Of a DNA stretch of 64,000 bases, positions 22,795 to 34,895 are shown piece by piece. Location: the NCBI GenBank assembly GCA_023935145.1, contig CM043699.1:72635638-72699637 (forward strand), in the 5' to 3' direction. Numbering within the stretch: the first letter of the stretch is position 1; the number at the start of each line of letters is the position of its first letter. The notes beneath the pieces are model-generated. The model had not been told where the DNA came from, did no database searches, and saw only the letters and a program-made list of their open reading frames with translations. The stretch comes from Bretschneidera sinensis. Taxonomy: Eukaryota > Streptophyta > Magnoliopsida > Brassicales > Akaniaceae. The position numbers and the translations under genes are program-made.

Positions 22795-23581
22795 TTGATG
22801 ATTTCATGTATTTTAACCTGGATTATATTGGGGCTATTGATGGTACCCATGTCTCTGTCTAGGTTCCTACTGATGAACAAATCATGTATCGAGGTTAAAA
22901 AACTGCTTGCACATAGAATGTGCTCGCGTCATACGACTTTGACATGCACATCACTTATATCGAAGTTGGGTGGGAAGGGACTGCGCATGAATTTAGAGTA
23001 TTCCTTCACGCTATATGTACTAAAGGATTAAACTTCCCCATTCCTGTTGTAGGAATCACTTCATGCATTATACCTTTGATAATGACTACTATAGAATATG
23101 TGCCACTAACATGCTAACTTTAATGTAGGAAATATTATCTTGCAGATGTGGGATTTCCTTATATGAGGGGTTTTCTCATGCCTTTCAAGAAGACAAGATA
23201 CCATTTTCACAAATTTAAGATGAGTGATTGGCCCTACAGTCGAAAAGAATTCTTCAATCATGCTTATTCTTTTTAAAGGAATGAGATTGAGGTTTTTTTT
23301 TAGTTTTTAGTTTTTTTTTTTTTTGAACCACAATCATTGTTTGTGCATGCACAATAATTCATAATCTGATCAAATTACGTAGTGGCGTGGAAGGGGATCC
23401 TTTCTTAGCTATGTGGTCGAACCCTAACTTCACACCAAAGGGAGCTGCACCACAACCAGTGGGAGATGTAACTGAGGATGTTGAGGTTTTCACGATAGTG
23501 GATGTGCATTTCATGGTGAGGGAACGAGACAGAATTGTTAGTGCCATGTGGGCTGCAAGTAGGGTTACTCTGCAAAAGTGA
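22795..23581 (+). pseudogene. PIF/Harbinger DDE transposase remnant
   Basis: From 22821 one frame reads DYIGAIDGTHVSV with the first catalytic Asp. It then runs through stops at the expected Trp, Arg and Gln codons to NVLASYDFDMHITYIEVGWEG and AHEFRVFLHA. After 23100 it resumes with YYLADVGFPYMRGFLMPF, RYHFHKF and EFFNHAYS. This is the order of the DDE_Tnp_4 nuclease domain of plant PIF transposases. The stretch at 23387-23581 (ERDRIVSAMWAAS) resembles the family's C-terminus. It would cut and move the element; at least four nonsense changes make it dead. Terminal inverted repeats were not found. Confidence 0.75.
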
Positions 23582-25063
23582 TGATGCATGACTTGAATAT
23601 GTTGGTTTTTTCTTATGAAATTTATAAACTAAGCAAGTACGGATTTTTTAAACTATGCTGAATAAGTTTGTACAAAATTTTTAATTTTTATTTTTATGAC
23701 TTTTACAATCTATCTTTTATGTTAAATATTTTTCCATGAATTTTTTTTTATTAATTATGGGATATACAAATTTTTCTATAAATATTTATTTTCTTTTTTA
23801 TGTTATAATATATATTTAAAACTATTAAGTATATATAATATATATTTTATATAAAAAAAATATATTTTTTACGAAAAGTATTGTTCCTATGAATTTTTAA
23901 TTAATTATGAAATTTAAATAGTAAATTGGTCTATTAATCATTTTAAAAGTAGAATATAATATCAACAAATAATACAAACAGCCACCAACTAGTTATTGTT
24001 ACCATACGCAGATAATAATACGGGATAGTTTTGAATTAAGACTATACAATTTGCAAAAAAAGCAGTCAGAAATCAATCAACTTGATTTAGTAAAAAGAAA
24101 ATAAAATAAGTCACCAGTCACCAAACATTAAACATTTGACAAGTCTAAACCAAAAAAGGCCTAATATGCCTTAATATACATGTAAATAGGTAAGCCCTTG
24201 TTAATTGTCCCCCTAAAGGAAGAGATCTCACTAAATTGCTCTAAATGACCCCAAGCAGTAGAGGCCAAAAAATTCCATTTTTTTTTTCCTTTTCCAGCTT
24301 TGTTTTAATCGTTCCATTACAGATCTATTGGTTCCTTTTACTGCTACAAAATACAAACCCTAACATTTCACACTGATGATGTTTAGGAATTGATTAAAAA
24401 TGTTTAAATAAGTAAATTTAAGTAATTTTTATCTTGAACTTACTAATTTAAAAATGCTTTGATCAGTTTCCAAAAATCAGTATAATCAAATACAACCTAC
24501 AAACTTGCTACTAAGTTAAAGCTTCTGCACATTTTTTTTATTCTTCTACTTAACAGTTAATACTTACTGTACATCACTAGCGTAAAACAGAGATTTTGAC
24601 ATTGAGGAAAAAAATTGTCTATTTGACAAGGTAATGGAAGTGCGATTTTTATTTATTTTGCAATTATTATTTATTTCCTTTCTTTTTGTTTTTTTTGGTT
24701 TTGTTGATGAGGTGTCATCTAATTACAATAATTCATTTAAAGTTGTGTTGTTTCAATATTTCATTGAAAATATTTGTGAAGATATAGGTTTTTTTTTTCT
24801 AATTACCTGCATATCTATTGAGGATATTTTTTTACTCATTGTCAACTAGTAAGTTTTATTAACTAAATAATACCATTAACTTCTTTATTATTAATGATAG
24901 TTATTTTGATTTAAGATAACATTATATTAGGGTTCTTTTACAACTTTTTTGGTAAAATTTTAACATATTTAGGAATAATTTGATTTTTTATACAATGCTT
25001 TCTATGTTATAGTATAATTAAAAGTGTTTACTTGCATTTTCTAAAATAAGATTGCACCTTCTG
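23582..25063. other. AT-rich intergenic spacer
   Basis: Runs of A/T and short hydrophobic frames such as 24634-24849, without motifs or ordered codon use. No gene seen. Confidence 0.6.
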
Positions 25064-25071
25064 GCAGAAAC

Positions 25072-25903
25072 TAGAGGTGGCAAACGGGTCAGGTCGAGTC
25101 AATCGGGTTCGAGTCAGGTCGGGTTCGGGTCATTTTGAGCTCGGGTTGTATCGGATCTCAGGTTAGGTCGGGGTGGGTTGGGTCAACAAAATAGATATTT
25201 TTGTTTAAGTAAAAAATATTTTATTTGCATATAATAGGACTAAATGAGTTACATTGTTAAATACGTAAAAATTAATTAATAATAAATCAATACTTAATTT
25301 TTAAATAATATATTTAATTTTTTAATGAAATATGCAATGTTATGATTCTTAGTCCAAAAATTCAATATTAAATGATCTCAGATAACTGGTCCACAAAATT
25401 ATTCTTACTAGTAACGTCTTATACCAAATTTTGAAGATTAAATTTCATATAATCACTTTATTCCATTATATTTTTTCAAAACAATTAAAAATATAATTTT
25501 ATTGTGACTTGAAGAACAATACAAAATTTATTATTCATCTCAGTTTTTTATTTGAAATTAATGAGATTACTCGTATTAATAGAATGTTGAACCATGCATA
25601 TCAACACATATAAGTTAATAATTAATTAATTGTTATATAATTTATTTTATTTGACAACTAGTAAATTAACTATTATCCCAGTTTTAGAAAGTAATTTTTT
25701 TTTTATAAAAAATATATTTTAAGGTCATTTTGGGTTGGATTGTTTCGGGTTTTGGGTCGTTCTTGTTCGGGTCGGGTCGAGTTCGGGTCATTTTGAATCC
25801 AAGTCATTTCGGGTCACTTGGATTAGCGTTGGGTCGGATTCGGATAATATATTTTGATGTATTTTCATATCAGGTCGAGTCGGGTTAGATTTTGCCACCT
25901 CTA
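25072..25903. mobile_element. hAT-type MITE (832 bp)
   Basis: Termini TAGAGGTGGCAAA and TTTGCCACCTCTA are perfect 13-bp inverted repeats. The flanks are GCAGAAAC (25064-25071) and TCAGAAAC (25904-25911), an 8-bp duplication with one change, as expected for hAT. Subterminal GGGTCGGGTCGAG-type repeats lie at both ends and an AT-rich core between. No transposase. Confidence 0.9.
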
Positions 25904-25911
25904 TCAGAAAC

Positions 25912-26098
25912 TCTTGGCTACATGGCTAATAGATGCTACTCTCTGATATTTAGGGACAGAAAAGGAAGTAGTAACCTGAGATCCGGTCGGATCTAATGAT
26001 GGGATTGCTGCTCACGGAACCCTGGGCATGCAACAGAGGCTGTGTGCCTCACGAGGCTCGGATCCATGCTCTCTCCACCATGTCAGCTCCATACTCTC
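25912..26098. other. Short GC-rich flank, no gene recognised
   Basis: Contains GATCCGGTCGGATC and a GC-richer stretch than its surroundings. It ends in the CTCTC target duplication (26094-26098) of the next element. Confidence 0.5.
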
Positions 26099-26813
26099 TG
26101 ATGGGCACCATGGTGGACCGAGTCTTAAGGATCCCTTGCAAGTTTCAGATAGGCCAATCACAAGGTCAAGAGCTATGAAGATCAGGGATGTAATCTAAGG
26201 ATTGGTGCAATCCACTTGGGCCGAGTTTGCAAATTTATTGAGCAAGACCCCAACATTTAAGATGGGCTTGAAAGAAGAAAAACCAGCTTTAATCCATGTG
26301 ATACAAACTACAAAGGGGGGCGGCATAGCCTAGTGGTTTTGTGTAGACTTTTTATTTCATTAAATATAGGCATGTGGGCCTATTTTATATTTCTATGGTT
26401 GTAGGCGTTTGGGCCTATTTAATTCATTAAGTGGACTTCTTTTATTAGCTATAGGTGTGTAGTTTAGGATGTTTTGGGCTTGAAGATGTTCAACCCATCT
26501 CTTTTAATTGATATAGGCCTTATTCAGCTCTAGGGTTTCATGGAGGGTACAAAAACACTTGTAGCCATATTTTGAGGGTAAGTTGAACGTGAATGAAGTT
26601 TTCTTCATAGAAAATTTTCAGTTTTCTCTACTTGTTCTTGATTGAACTAAGAACTTATCAAAGGAAAATCCTTTGTGGCGTTCTCACCGAATCTAGGTTC
26701 TTGAAACAAGATTTCAACGGGTCTAGATTATATGGACTTGATTCTTGGCTTTCTTGGGTAAGTTTCAATTTGATTGTGGGTTCAAGGGATTTTCATTCCA
26801 CGGGTTCACATCA
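26099..26813 (+). repeat. Gypsy-3 5' LTR
   Basis: 715 bp, TGATGGGCACC...CACATCA. It matches 31400-31664 joined to 45271-45726 closely, base by base in long stretches. Confidence 0.9.
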
Positions 26814-26815
26814 GT

Positions 26816-26828
26816 TGGTATCAGAGCT
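26816..26828 (+). other. tRNA-Met primer-binding site of Gypsy-3
   Basis: TGGTATCAGAGCT, complementary to initiator tRNA-Met, lies two bases after the LTR end. Confidence 0.9.
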
Positions 26829-27722
26829 CAGGCTCCAAATCAGGTATGATTTATCCTTTTTAATTCCTGCATTTGGATTTTGTCTTAGGTGTGTTCTAGG
26901 GTTTTCTATTCTGATCTGCAATTCCTTCTTCATTCTTGTTAATTTCGTGTGTTTGAATTTAGATTTGTGATTTTCACAATTAATTACTCATGTACTTGAT
27001 TCAAGAATTCAGATATGCAAATCCTTTAATAGATTACATGAATCTTTGCTTTAATTTCCAAATATGTAATTTCCAGATCTGTAATCTTTGCTTTGATTCA
27101 TTATATTTTTGTTTCTTGTTTTGAAATCAGATCAATCTTTTTCGAAAATTGCAATTATTGTTGCTGTTTGTGACTGAACCTGTATAAAAAAAAAAATGAA
27201 GGAAACGTATTCAAAGGGTCCAACATAGTTATAAAAAAAAAAAAGAAATTTCGGAACTGGCTGTTGGATATACTTTGCAATTAGAAAATTGAAGTGATTT
27301 GGTGTTGATTGATCTTTATCTTCAAAGAGGTTGAATATATCATCTTTAGTATCTTGCTTCCTAATTGCTCTTTTCCTCGTACAAATTCCTTGAGATCTGT
27401 GTCATTTGTTTTCCTTTCTTGTTTCTTGAATCTATTGCTGGTTGAAATAATACAAGGTTGTGTCTTGATTTAGTTCAACAGTTCTTAAAAAACTTGAAAG
27501 GGAAAACATGTGAGGTAAAAGAAAAGAGTGGGTGAGAATAGTATTGGAAAAGGCCAAAAGAGTGAAACATGAGTGGAGTGACAATATTTGAGCGTAAACA
27601 CGTAAGGGAGTGTGTGAGGTTTTATCACTAACATTCTTGTTTTGTAGTGCATTAAAAATGTCTCATAAGAGTGACTTAACACCTAAAGAGGAGGCGGATA
27701 ATTCATTCTTTGTGTTGTAGGC
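26829..27722 (+). other. Gypsy-3 leader
   Basis: Untranslated leader between the primer-binding site and gag, without credible frames. Confidence 0.55.
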
Positions 27723-28910
27723 CATGCAACGACAGCTTGAACAGTTGAATTTGGTGTTAGGGGAGGTGAGGGATAGGATGGATCAGTAAGAGGTAGTGGT
27801 TAGAAATCTGCAAGGTGGGTGAGATAGGAGGAGATGTGAGCCTAGCATTGAAAATGAGTAAGAGAACGAAGAAGATGATGAGGATGAGGAAGACACAACA
27901 TCTGAAGTTAGAATGAGTAGACCTAGAGGAGGTAGGTATGGAAGAGGACCAAGGAGAAATCCAGGGGGTCGAGATGGGGTAGATAGGAACCTTGGGAGCA
28001 TAAAAATAAAAATAACATCTTTCCAAGGTAGGAATGACCCTGAAGTCTATTTTGAGTGGGAGAAGAAAATAGAGTTGATTTTTTATTGTCACAATTATTC
28101 AGAGGAGAAGAAGGTGAAGTTGGCAGTAATTGAGTTCATTGATTACACAATTATTTGGTGGGATCAATTAGTGACCAATAGGAGGAGGAATCACGAGAGA
28201 CTTGTAGAAACATGGGGTGAGTTGAAAGCTCTCATGAGGCAGAGATTTGTACCTAGCCACTACAATAGAGACCTCTACCAAAAATTAAAAAAACCCTACA
28301 CAAGGGTCTAGGAGTGTAGAGGATTACCGTAAGGAGATGGAGGTGGCTATGATTCGGGCTAATGTAAAGGAGGATTGAGAGGCCACAATGGCCAGATTTT
28401 TAAGCGGTTTGAATAGGGACATAGCCAATGTAGTTGAGTTGCAGCATTATGTGGAGGTAGAAGACATGGTGCACATGGCTATGAAGGTGGAGAGGCAGTT
28501 AAAGAGAAAGGGGGCAGCAAGGTATACTTCAGTTTCTAGCACTCATTAGAAACCAAAGTGGGATAGAAATGATCGAGTTGTAGCAAAAGGGAAGGCTGAA
28601 CCACTTAAGGGAAAAGATGAGGGAACTAGCAAGAATAAACCTAAGATAGATTTCCACCTTCAAGGAATAGAGATATTAAATGTTTGGGTTTAGGACACAT
28701 CGCGTCTCAATGTCCGAACAAGCGGGTGATGGTTATGCGTGACACTGGGGAGGTGATGACTGAGAGTGAGGATGATAGTAATGAGATGCCTGAGTTGGTC
28801 GATGCTAGTGATAATGATAGAGTGGAATACTCCATAGAAGATGATATGGAGTAGCAGAGTCTTTTGTTGCCAGGCGTGCTCTCAATTCGCAATGTAAGGT
28901 AGATGATATG
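27723..28910 (+). pseudogene. Gag of Gypsy-3
   Basis: Begins MQRQLEQLN at 27723 with early stops, then an acidic stretch and a 132-codon open part (27913-28311): RPRGGRYGRGPRR, then GSIKIKITSFQGRNDPE.YFEWEKKIELIF, the usual capsid start. A frameshift at about 28290 precedes SRSVEDYRKEMEVAMIRA and [14 protein letters not shown]. The zinc knuckle is damaged: KCLGLGHIASQCP keeps one Cys, His and Cys but lacks the second Cys (C-x2-C shortened). The particle protein is therefore not functional. Confidence 0.8.
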
Positions 28911-29492
28911 GAGTAGTAGAGAGAGAACATATTTTATACTAGATGTTATGTAAACAACAAGGTGTGTAGTATGATTATAGATGGGGGAAGTTACACCAAT
29001 GTAGCTAGTACCACCCTAGTTGAGAAGTTGAGCTTACCTTTACTGAAGCATCCTAGTCCTTATAAGTTGCAGTTGTTGAATGAATGTGGGGAGGTCAAGG
29101 TCAATAAGTAGGTTTTGGTGGCTTTTACCATTGGGAGGTATAGTGATGAGGTGCTTTGTGATGTAGTTCCTATGCATGCTGGCCATATTTTGTTAGGAAG
29201 ACCACGGAAGTATGATAGGAGGGTGATTCATGATGGGTTTAGGAACAAGTACAACTTTGTAAAGGATGGAAAAATAATCAAGCTTGCTCCTTTAACCCCA
29301 AAACAAGTCTATGAGGACCAACTGAAGGTTAAAAGTGAGATTAAGCAAAAAAGAAATGGTGAGGCCAAAACACAAGAAAGAAAAATGAGAGAAAAGAAAA
29401 AAAAGGGTGAGGTCGAAACCTCAAGAAAAAGAGAGGGTGAAAAAGAAAATAGAGAGATGGCTGAGAATAAAGAAAAAAGAGTGGAGCCATGA
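28911..29492 (+). pseudogene. Aspartic protease and linker of Gypsy-3
   Basis: Frame NNKVCSMIIDGGSYTNVAS holds a retropepsin-type site (D-G-G-S; Asp-Ser/Thr-Gly is usual). LVEKLSLPL and the family segment MHAGHILLGRP.KYDRR follow. One stop (TAG at about 29108) lies before LVAFTIG. After the protease is a Lys/Glu-rich low-complexity linker (29340-29490) ending in TGA. Confidence 0.7.
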
Positions 29493-29604
29493 GAGAAAAA
29501 AGAAAGAGAACCTGCAGAGGGAAAAGGAAAGATAAAGAGGAGTTTTTATTCAAAAGAGAGTGAGGTTAAGAGGGTCTTCTTAGAACATCAACCTATGATT
29601 TTTC

Positions 29605-29880
29605 TTGTTTACAAATAATCTTATCTTAATCTTAATGAAACTAACCAATCTCTTCCTAGTTTGGCTGATTTTTTTATTGCAGGAGTTTGAGGATGTATTT
29701 CCGGAGGAGATGCCGAGTGAGTTGCCACCCATTAGAGGCATTGAGCATCAAATCGATTTCGTACCTACTATTAAAGAAAGGTTATGTTCTGCACCTATGT
29801 TAGCATTACTTGACTTTAACAAAACTTTCAAGATTGAATCTGATGCCTCAAAAATAGGAATTAGAGCCGTTTTGATGTAG
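29605..29880 (+). pseudogene. RT N-terminal edge fused to RNase H start; RT core deleted
   Basis: [22 protein letters not shown] and QIDFVP form the normal N-terminal edge of Gypsy RT. The next residues, [21 protein letters not shown], belong just before RNase H. The whole palm and fingers, including the expected YVDD site (roughly 200 residues), are absent. RNase H then starts with [19 protein letters not shown] at 29878 stands where Gln is expected. Confidence 0.85.
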
Positions 29881-30456
29881 GATAGGTGGCCCATAGCCTT
29901 CTTCAGTGAGAAGCTAAGTGGGATGGCCCTGAATTACCCCACTTATGACAAAGAACTTTATGCTCTTGTTCGCGCTCTAGAGACATGGCAGCACTACCTT
30001 TGGCCTAAGGAGTTTGTGATCCACACTGATCATGAATCCTTGAAACATCTCAAGGGTCAAGGTAAATTAAATAAGAGACATGTTAGATGGATGGAATACA
30101 TCGATGTCTTTTCTTATGTCATCTGTTACAAGAAAGGTAAGGAGAACATTGTTACTGATGCTTTATCATGGATGTATGTACTTCTTACTTCTATGAATGC
30201 TAAAATGCTTGGGTTTGAATATGTGAAAGATATGTATGCCAATGATGCTGATTTTTCTGATCTGTACATGGCGTGTGATAAAGTGGCATTTGGTAAGTTC
30301 TACAAGCATGATGGTTACTTGTTTAAAGAAAGCAAATTGTGTGTGCCAAATTTTTCAATGCATGAATTATTGGTGCGTGAGGAACATGGTGGGGGATTAA
30401 TGGGACACTTTGGTGTAAGAAAAACCATAGAAATTTTACATGAACATTTCTTTTAG
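29881..30456 (+). pseudogene. RNase H and integrase zinc-binding region of Gypsy-3
   Basis: Continues the previous frame: [27 protein letters not shown] (catalytic Glu), [12 protein letters not shown] (Asp) and the RNase H end [11 protein letters not shown]. The following half starts the integrase with [16 protein letters not shown] and a His pair. It ends in a TAG at about 30454, where Trp of FFWP is expected. Confidence 0.85.
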
Positions 30457-31380
30457 CCTAGGATGAGAAGAGACATCACTCAAATATATGGTAGGTGCAT
30501 TACATGTAGAAAGGACAAATCTAAGGTTTTACTACATGGGTTGTATATAGCCTTACCCGTTCCTAGTGAGCCATGGGTAGACATATCTATGGACTTTGTT
30601 TTGGGGCTGCCTAGGACAGAAAAAGGTAGAGATTCTATTTTTGTGGTAGTGGAGAAATTTAGTAAAATGGCACATTTCATTCCATGCCATAAAATAAATG
30701 CCACAAACATACCTAGGAGTATTATTTCTGATAGGGATGTTAAATTCCTTATCTACTTTTGGAAGGTTTTGTGGGGAAAATTAGGTAACAAACTTTTATT
30801 TTCCACTACTTGTCATCTACAGACTGACGGACGGACTGAAGTAGTTAATAGGACTCTAACTCAACTCTTACGCACTGTCATTCAAAAGAATTTAAAAACT
30901 TGGGAGGATTGTTTGCAATTTATAGAGTTTGCATATAATAGGACTATGCATACTACTACTTCTTACTCTCCCTTTGAAATTGTTTATGATTTTAATCCAC
31001 TTACTCCTTTAGATTTGATGCCTTTACCTATTGATGAAAGGAGTAGTTTGGACGGACACAGGAAGGCCGAATTGGTGAAGTCAATTCATGAGAGGGTATG
31101 CCTTCAAATTGCACAGAAGAATGAAAAGTTTGCTTCCCAAGCCAATAAAGGATGAAAGCTGAACCAGGAGATTGGGTTTGGGTTCACATGCACAAAGAAA
31201 GATTCTCAGCCCATAGAAGGACTAAATTGCATCCTTGAGAAGATGGACCTTTCCAAATCCTTAAGAAAATTAATGATAATGCTTATAAAGTGGATCTTCC
31301 AGGTGATTATAATGTCTCTTCTACTTTCAATGTTTCTGACCTTTCTCCCTTTGATGCAGATGACGATTCGAGGTCGAATC
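30457..31380 (+). pseudogene. Integrase of Gypsy-3
   Basis: [10 protein letters not shown] completes the zinc site. [11 protein letters not shown] carries the first catalytic Asp and [10 protein letters not shown] the second. [15 protein letters not shown] carries the Glu. Between CHKINATNI and PRSI about 18 usual residues are missing, an internal deletion of about 54 bases. The frame breaks at 31154, and the C-terminal text (GPFQ.LKKINDNAYKVDLP, NVSDLSPFDADD) continues in shifted frames to the polypurine tract. No chromodomain is visible. Confidence 0.85.
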
Positions 31381-31386
31381 TTTTTT

Positions 31387-31399
31387 AGGAGAGGAGGAA
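31387..31399 (+). other. Polypurine tract of Gypsy-3
   Basis: AGGAGAGGAGGAA directly precedes the 3' LTR, whose start has mutated from TGATGG to TAATGG. Confidence 0.8.
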
Positions 31400-31664
31400 T
31401 AATGGGCACCATAGTGTACCGAGTCTTAAGGATCCCTTGCAAGTTCCAAATGGGCCAATCACAAGGTCAAGAGCTAAGAAGATCAAGGAAGCAATGCAAG
31501 GATTGGTGCAATCCACTTAGGCCAAGTTTGCAAATTTATCGAGCAAGACCTCAACATTCAAGATGGGCTTAAAAGAAGAAGAACCAGCTTTAATCCATGT
31601 GATTCAAGCTACAGAGGGGGGCGACATAGCCTAGTGGTTTTGTGTAGACTTTTTATTTCATTAA
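31400..31664 (+). repeat. Gypsy-3 3' LTR, left part
   Basis: Homologous to 26099-26362. Interrupted after ATTTCATTAA by the SIRE-like Copia element. Confidence 0.9.
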
Positions 31665-32848
31665 TGTAAATTGAGGTTCAAACCCAAGAGGCGGGGTGAA
31701 TTGGGTTTTTAAAACTTTTGCCAATTACTTACAAGTTTATAAAAACTGTAAATGTACAAAGCATACAAACAAGTAATGTGCTTTAAGTAAAAGAGTTTAA
31801 GGAAGAGAAAGTACAAACTCAGTTTATAGTGGTTCGGTAATATCAGATTCCTTCTGACCCTACTTCCACTCTCTTTAAGGAACTTCCTTGAAGTAATCCA
31901 CTAAAACTATTAGTTGTACAACTTCACGGGTGTTGTACAAGCCTTACAACCATTCCCTTCCTCACGAAAGCTAATTCTTTCCTCACAAGAGCTAATCCCT
32001 TCCTTTCGGAAGCTTACAAAGAAGTGTTTAATCCCAAACACTCTAAAAGTTATTACAACTCTTCCTCTTTTACAATGAATGAGATTTGCTGTAAAGTAAA
32101 TAGTAGAGAGATAGAAATGAATGCTTTTACAAAAGAACAATATCTCTCTTTCAAGAATAAGCTTGAAGAATGGCTCATCAATAAAATTTTCAAAGCTTTT
32201 CAGAAGTAATGAGCAAACTTATGAATTGAATGTGTTCTCTTCTTGTCTTAAATGCTCATTGAAGTGGGTTTATATAGCCTTGAATCAATATGGCTGTTAG
32301 ACACTGACTTAGTAGGTTTAGTGCATTAAATGCTCAAGTCTCACGTCTCAAACCATCATATTTTTGAAGTACTAGTCGACTGGGTCCATGTACCAGTCGA
32401 CTGGGTCAAGTACAAAACTTCCCTTTTAGGCTATGGGGGAGTGTCGGTCGATTGGGTTCTAAACACCAGTCAACTCAGTACTAACTGTCCCAGTTGCCAG
32501 TTGATTGGGTGTTTGATACCAGTCGACTGGGGACCTTCTGTCCCATACCCCAGTTGACTGGTATATTAAGCCAGTTGACTAGGCTGCCCTTCAACCTAGT
32601 TTTTTATATAGTAAAACTTTTTTTGACTTAGAAACATTTGAATTAATATTTTTGTCAAAATATTTTGTAAAATGAGCCATAGATCAAACCAATTCTATGT
32701 CTTCTGTCTTGTCTTAGCATCTGAAACTAGTTGAGTTCTTGCATCTTGTTTCTTTGCTGAAAGCTTTTACCGCTTAAACACTTAGATAAGACTGTTAGTA
32801 CAATTAGAGTAGTGTTTTGTCATTATTAAAATCAAATAAGGGTCAACA
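31665..32848 (-). repeat. SIRE-like 3' LTR
   Basis: 1,184 bp. On the minus strand it starts TGTTGACCC and ends TTTACA. The minus-strand TATA box GGCTATATAAACCC lies near 32266-32279. A GTCGACTGG palindrome cluster lies upstream of it. Confidence 0.9.
32371..32582. repeat. CCAGTCGACTGG palindrome cluster, SIRE-like 3' LTR
   Basis: About seven units, including perfect CCAGTCGACTGG at 32393-32404 and again near 32519-32530. Decayed units read CCAGTTGACTGG and GTCGATTGGG. It lies about 90 bp upstream of the TATA box on the minus strand. Confidence 0.85.
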
Positions 32849-32862
32849 ATCTCCCCTTTTTT
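32849..32862 (-). other. Polypurine tract of SIRE-like element
   Basis: AAAAAAGGGGAGAT on the minus strand, adjacent to the 3' LTR start. Confidence 0.85.
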
Positions 32863-33513
32863 GATGATGACAAAACTAATGAGAGAAAACAGTTTTAAAA
32901 ACTAAGTGTTAGGTTTTCAGGAAAAAATGGACAGAGTTTCCTTTGTTTTTCGGATAAAACCAACTTGTTAAGCAGTTCAAACGCAGTTTATAATCAACCC
33001 AACCAATCAATGTAAGACAAAGTTATATTTCTTAAAGTGTTCGAAGCAATGTTCCCCCTAAATCTATGCTTTATTATAAGTTTACAATGATTTTTTTCTT
33101 TTTCTCATGTTTCTCCACCGTTTTGACAATAGTAGAAAAGGGGGTGTAAACCTAAAAAATAAGCAAGATAAACACTATAACTATGATGATAAGGTAAAAA
33201 AAACTTGTGGGTAAAAACTAGGTATGTTTCAGAATTGGGAAGTTTTCCCGAGAAGAGTCAAAAGTTTTTACACTCATATCAACAGTTAAGGCATATTGGT
33301 GAGCATGAATATGATAAGTCAAGCAATCATATAGCATAAAAGTGAGAGATATATATGAGATAAATGCTAAAAGCGTAAATCAAAGCAACAATGTATATAC
33401 ATCCATCTAATGTGAGCTTATAAAAAGCTTGTCTGAGTACAAAATATGAAAGAAAAACAGAATATTCGTGCTACAACTATCTAAGAGCTATATATACATG
33501 GAAAAACAAAAGC
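32863..33513 (-). other. SIRE-like 3' spacer
   Basis: Non-coding AT-rich sequence between the aORF stop and the polypurine tract. Nothing recognised. Confidence 0.5.
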
Positions 33514-34475
33514 TCAGTAAGCCAGGGAATTAGAGCCATCACGAATAAGATCCCAAAGCTCAGCCAAGGATCCCTCTATGTGCTCTCGGTGCAGCTCAAA
33601 ATCGTCACGATGTGTGCGGAGGTCACGGTGCAAAGAATCAACAGAATAGCTCAAGCTTTGGAACCCAGACTGCATGGATTGCTGGAGGCTCGAAATAGCC
33701 TGTAGTAGATTATCATACCTAGCTTAACTAGTTCTAGAACCACCATGCTATTGTGCTTGGTCATCAATATCCATAGCAATAGGAGGAGCTGTATCACTAG
33801 GAACCTCATCGTCCTCCTCGCTACTGTCACCCTCTCGAAATAGCCTTTGAGTAGATTAATCCATCGCAGATAGTACACCCCATCTTCTTCAGAGAAGAGA
33901 CATTGATGATGTCCTTGGGGCTGATGTCCTAAGCCTCAGAGGTAGGAAGGGGAACCCAAAAATGCTGGAGGATAAGGGTGATGAGCATCCCATAGGGAAG
34001 GCACCCAGAGTCACTAGCTTCGCCGTTTATCATGTTGGCGAGCAGTAGGGGGTAGATATTGAAGTTGTGTCCAATTTTGAGACATCAAATCAATACTATG
34101 TCTATCTTCGATAAATAGTCTCGACTCCCAAGTCGTGGATGGATGGTCCAACTCAGGATGAGGTTGAACAGTTTCGAATCGAGGGGCATGCCACTACATG
34201 TGTGAAATGTAGTGGGCCGAAAGATGTAGTTAGGATCTCTCCTAACGATCTGGCATGCCTTCTCATAATCGAAGTTGTTCGACTATCCATCTAGACTTCA
34301 TTGGATCCCTCCCACTAAGATCCTTAGAATGCTCACTAGGAGGTCAATATTCACCTCAAACTCCACACCAATCACAATGGTTCTGAAATGAAGAGCCAAT
34401 GGACTAGGCTTCACAAAGTTTGGGTAGAACTGGTGAATGAGGCGTGGGTAGTACTTTTGGTGAATCTTGACAAGT
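33514..34475 (-). pseudogene. Accessory 3' ORF (aORF) of the SIRE-like element
   Basis: Reconstructed from adjoining frames with several stops. The N-terminal part reads VKIHQKYYPRLIHQFYPNF, then a VIGVEFEV-type segment that can be laid against HEFYANA...KVRGKLV of the Athila aORFs. The middle has ANMINGEASDSGCLPYGML and LITLILQHFWV, a pattern known from plant post-pol ORFs. The C-terminal part has an acidic patch (EGDSSEEDDEVPSD) and then 65 open residues with a heptad-like pattern (NLLQAISSLQQSMQ, SLHRDLRTH) to a stop at 33514-33516. No membrane segment is visible. Function unknown; it may be related to the Athila-type aORFs. Confidence 0.5.
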
Positions 34476-34481
34476 AGTGTA

Positions 34482-34745
34482 CCAGTCGACTAGGTCCTTC
34501 ATAATTAAAGAATTTTTATCATACCAATCGATTGGGTCGGGATACTAATCGACTGGGTAAACTAGCAGAGATATACCAGTCAACTGGGTCATCTGTACCA
34601 ATCGACTAGGTAGGTTACCAGAAATTCAAATTTTGGCTCCAAACAAAGTCTTGTGCTACCAATAGACTGGGTACTTGGACTAGTTAATTGGTTGATTTGG
34701 TAGTGTATTACCAGTCAACTGGAGTCATCTTACCAGTCGACTAGA
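34482..34745. repeat. Second CAGTCGACTG palindrome cluster, between pol and aORF
   Basis: About nine units such as ACCAGTCGACTAG, CCAATCGATTGGG, CCAGTCAACTGGG and CCAATCGACTAG, the same motif as the element's own LTRs. Located after the pol stop (34896) and before the aORF on the minus strand. Confidence 0.85.
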
Positions 34746-34895
34746 CCCTTTAAGAAACTTTAAAAAAAAAAGCTCTAGCTTAGAGTTTTAGCACAATTTT
34801 GTTTATCTATGCCATCTTGAGTAAGAGAAATATTAAATAAGGTTTAATACTCATTCACTAGATGTCAAATATGTACATGATGAATGTCGATGCAA

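Noticed and set aside
24634..24849. 71-codon hydrophobic frame
   Set aside because: AT-rich low-complexity sequence; no conserved motif, start context or neighbours to support a gene.
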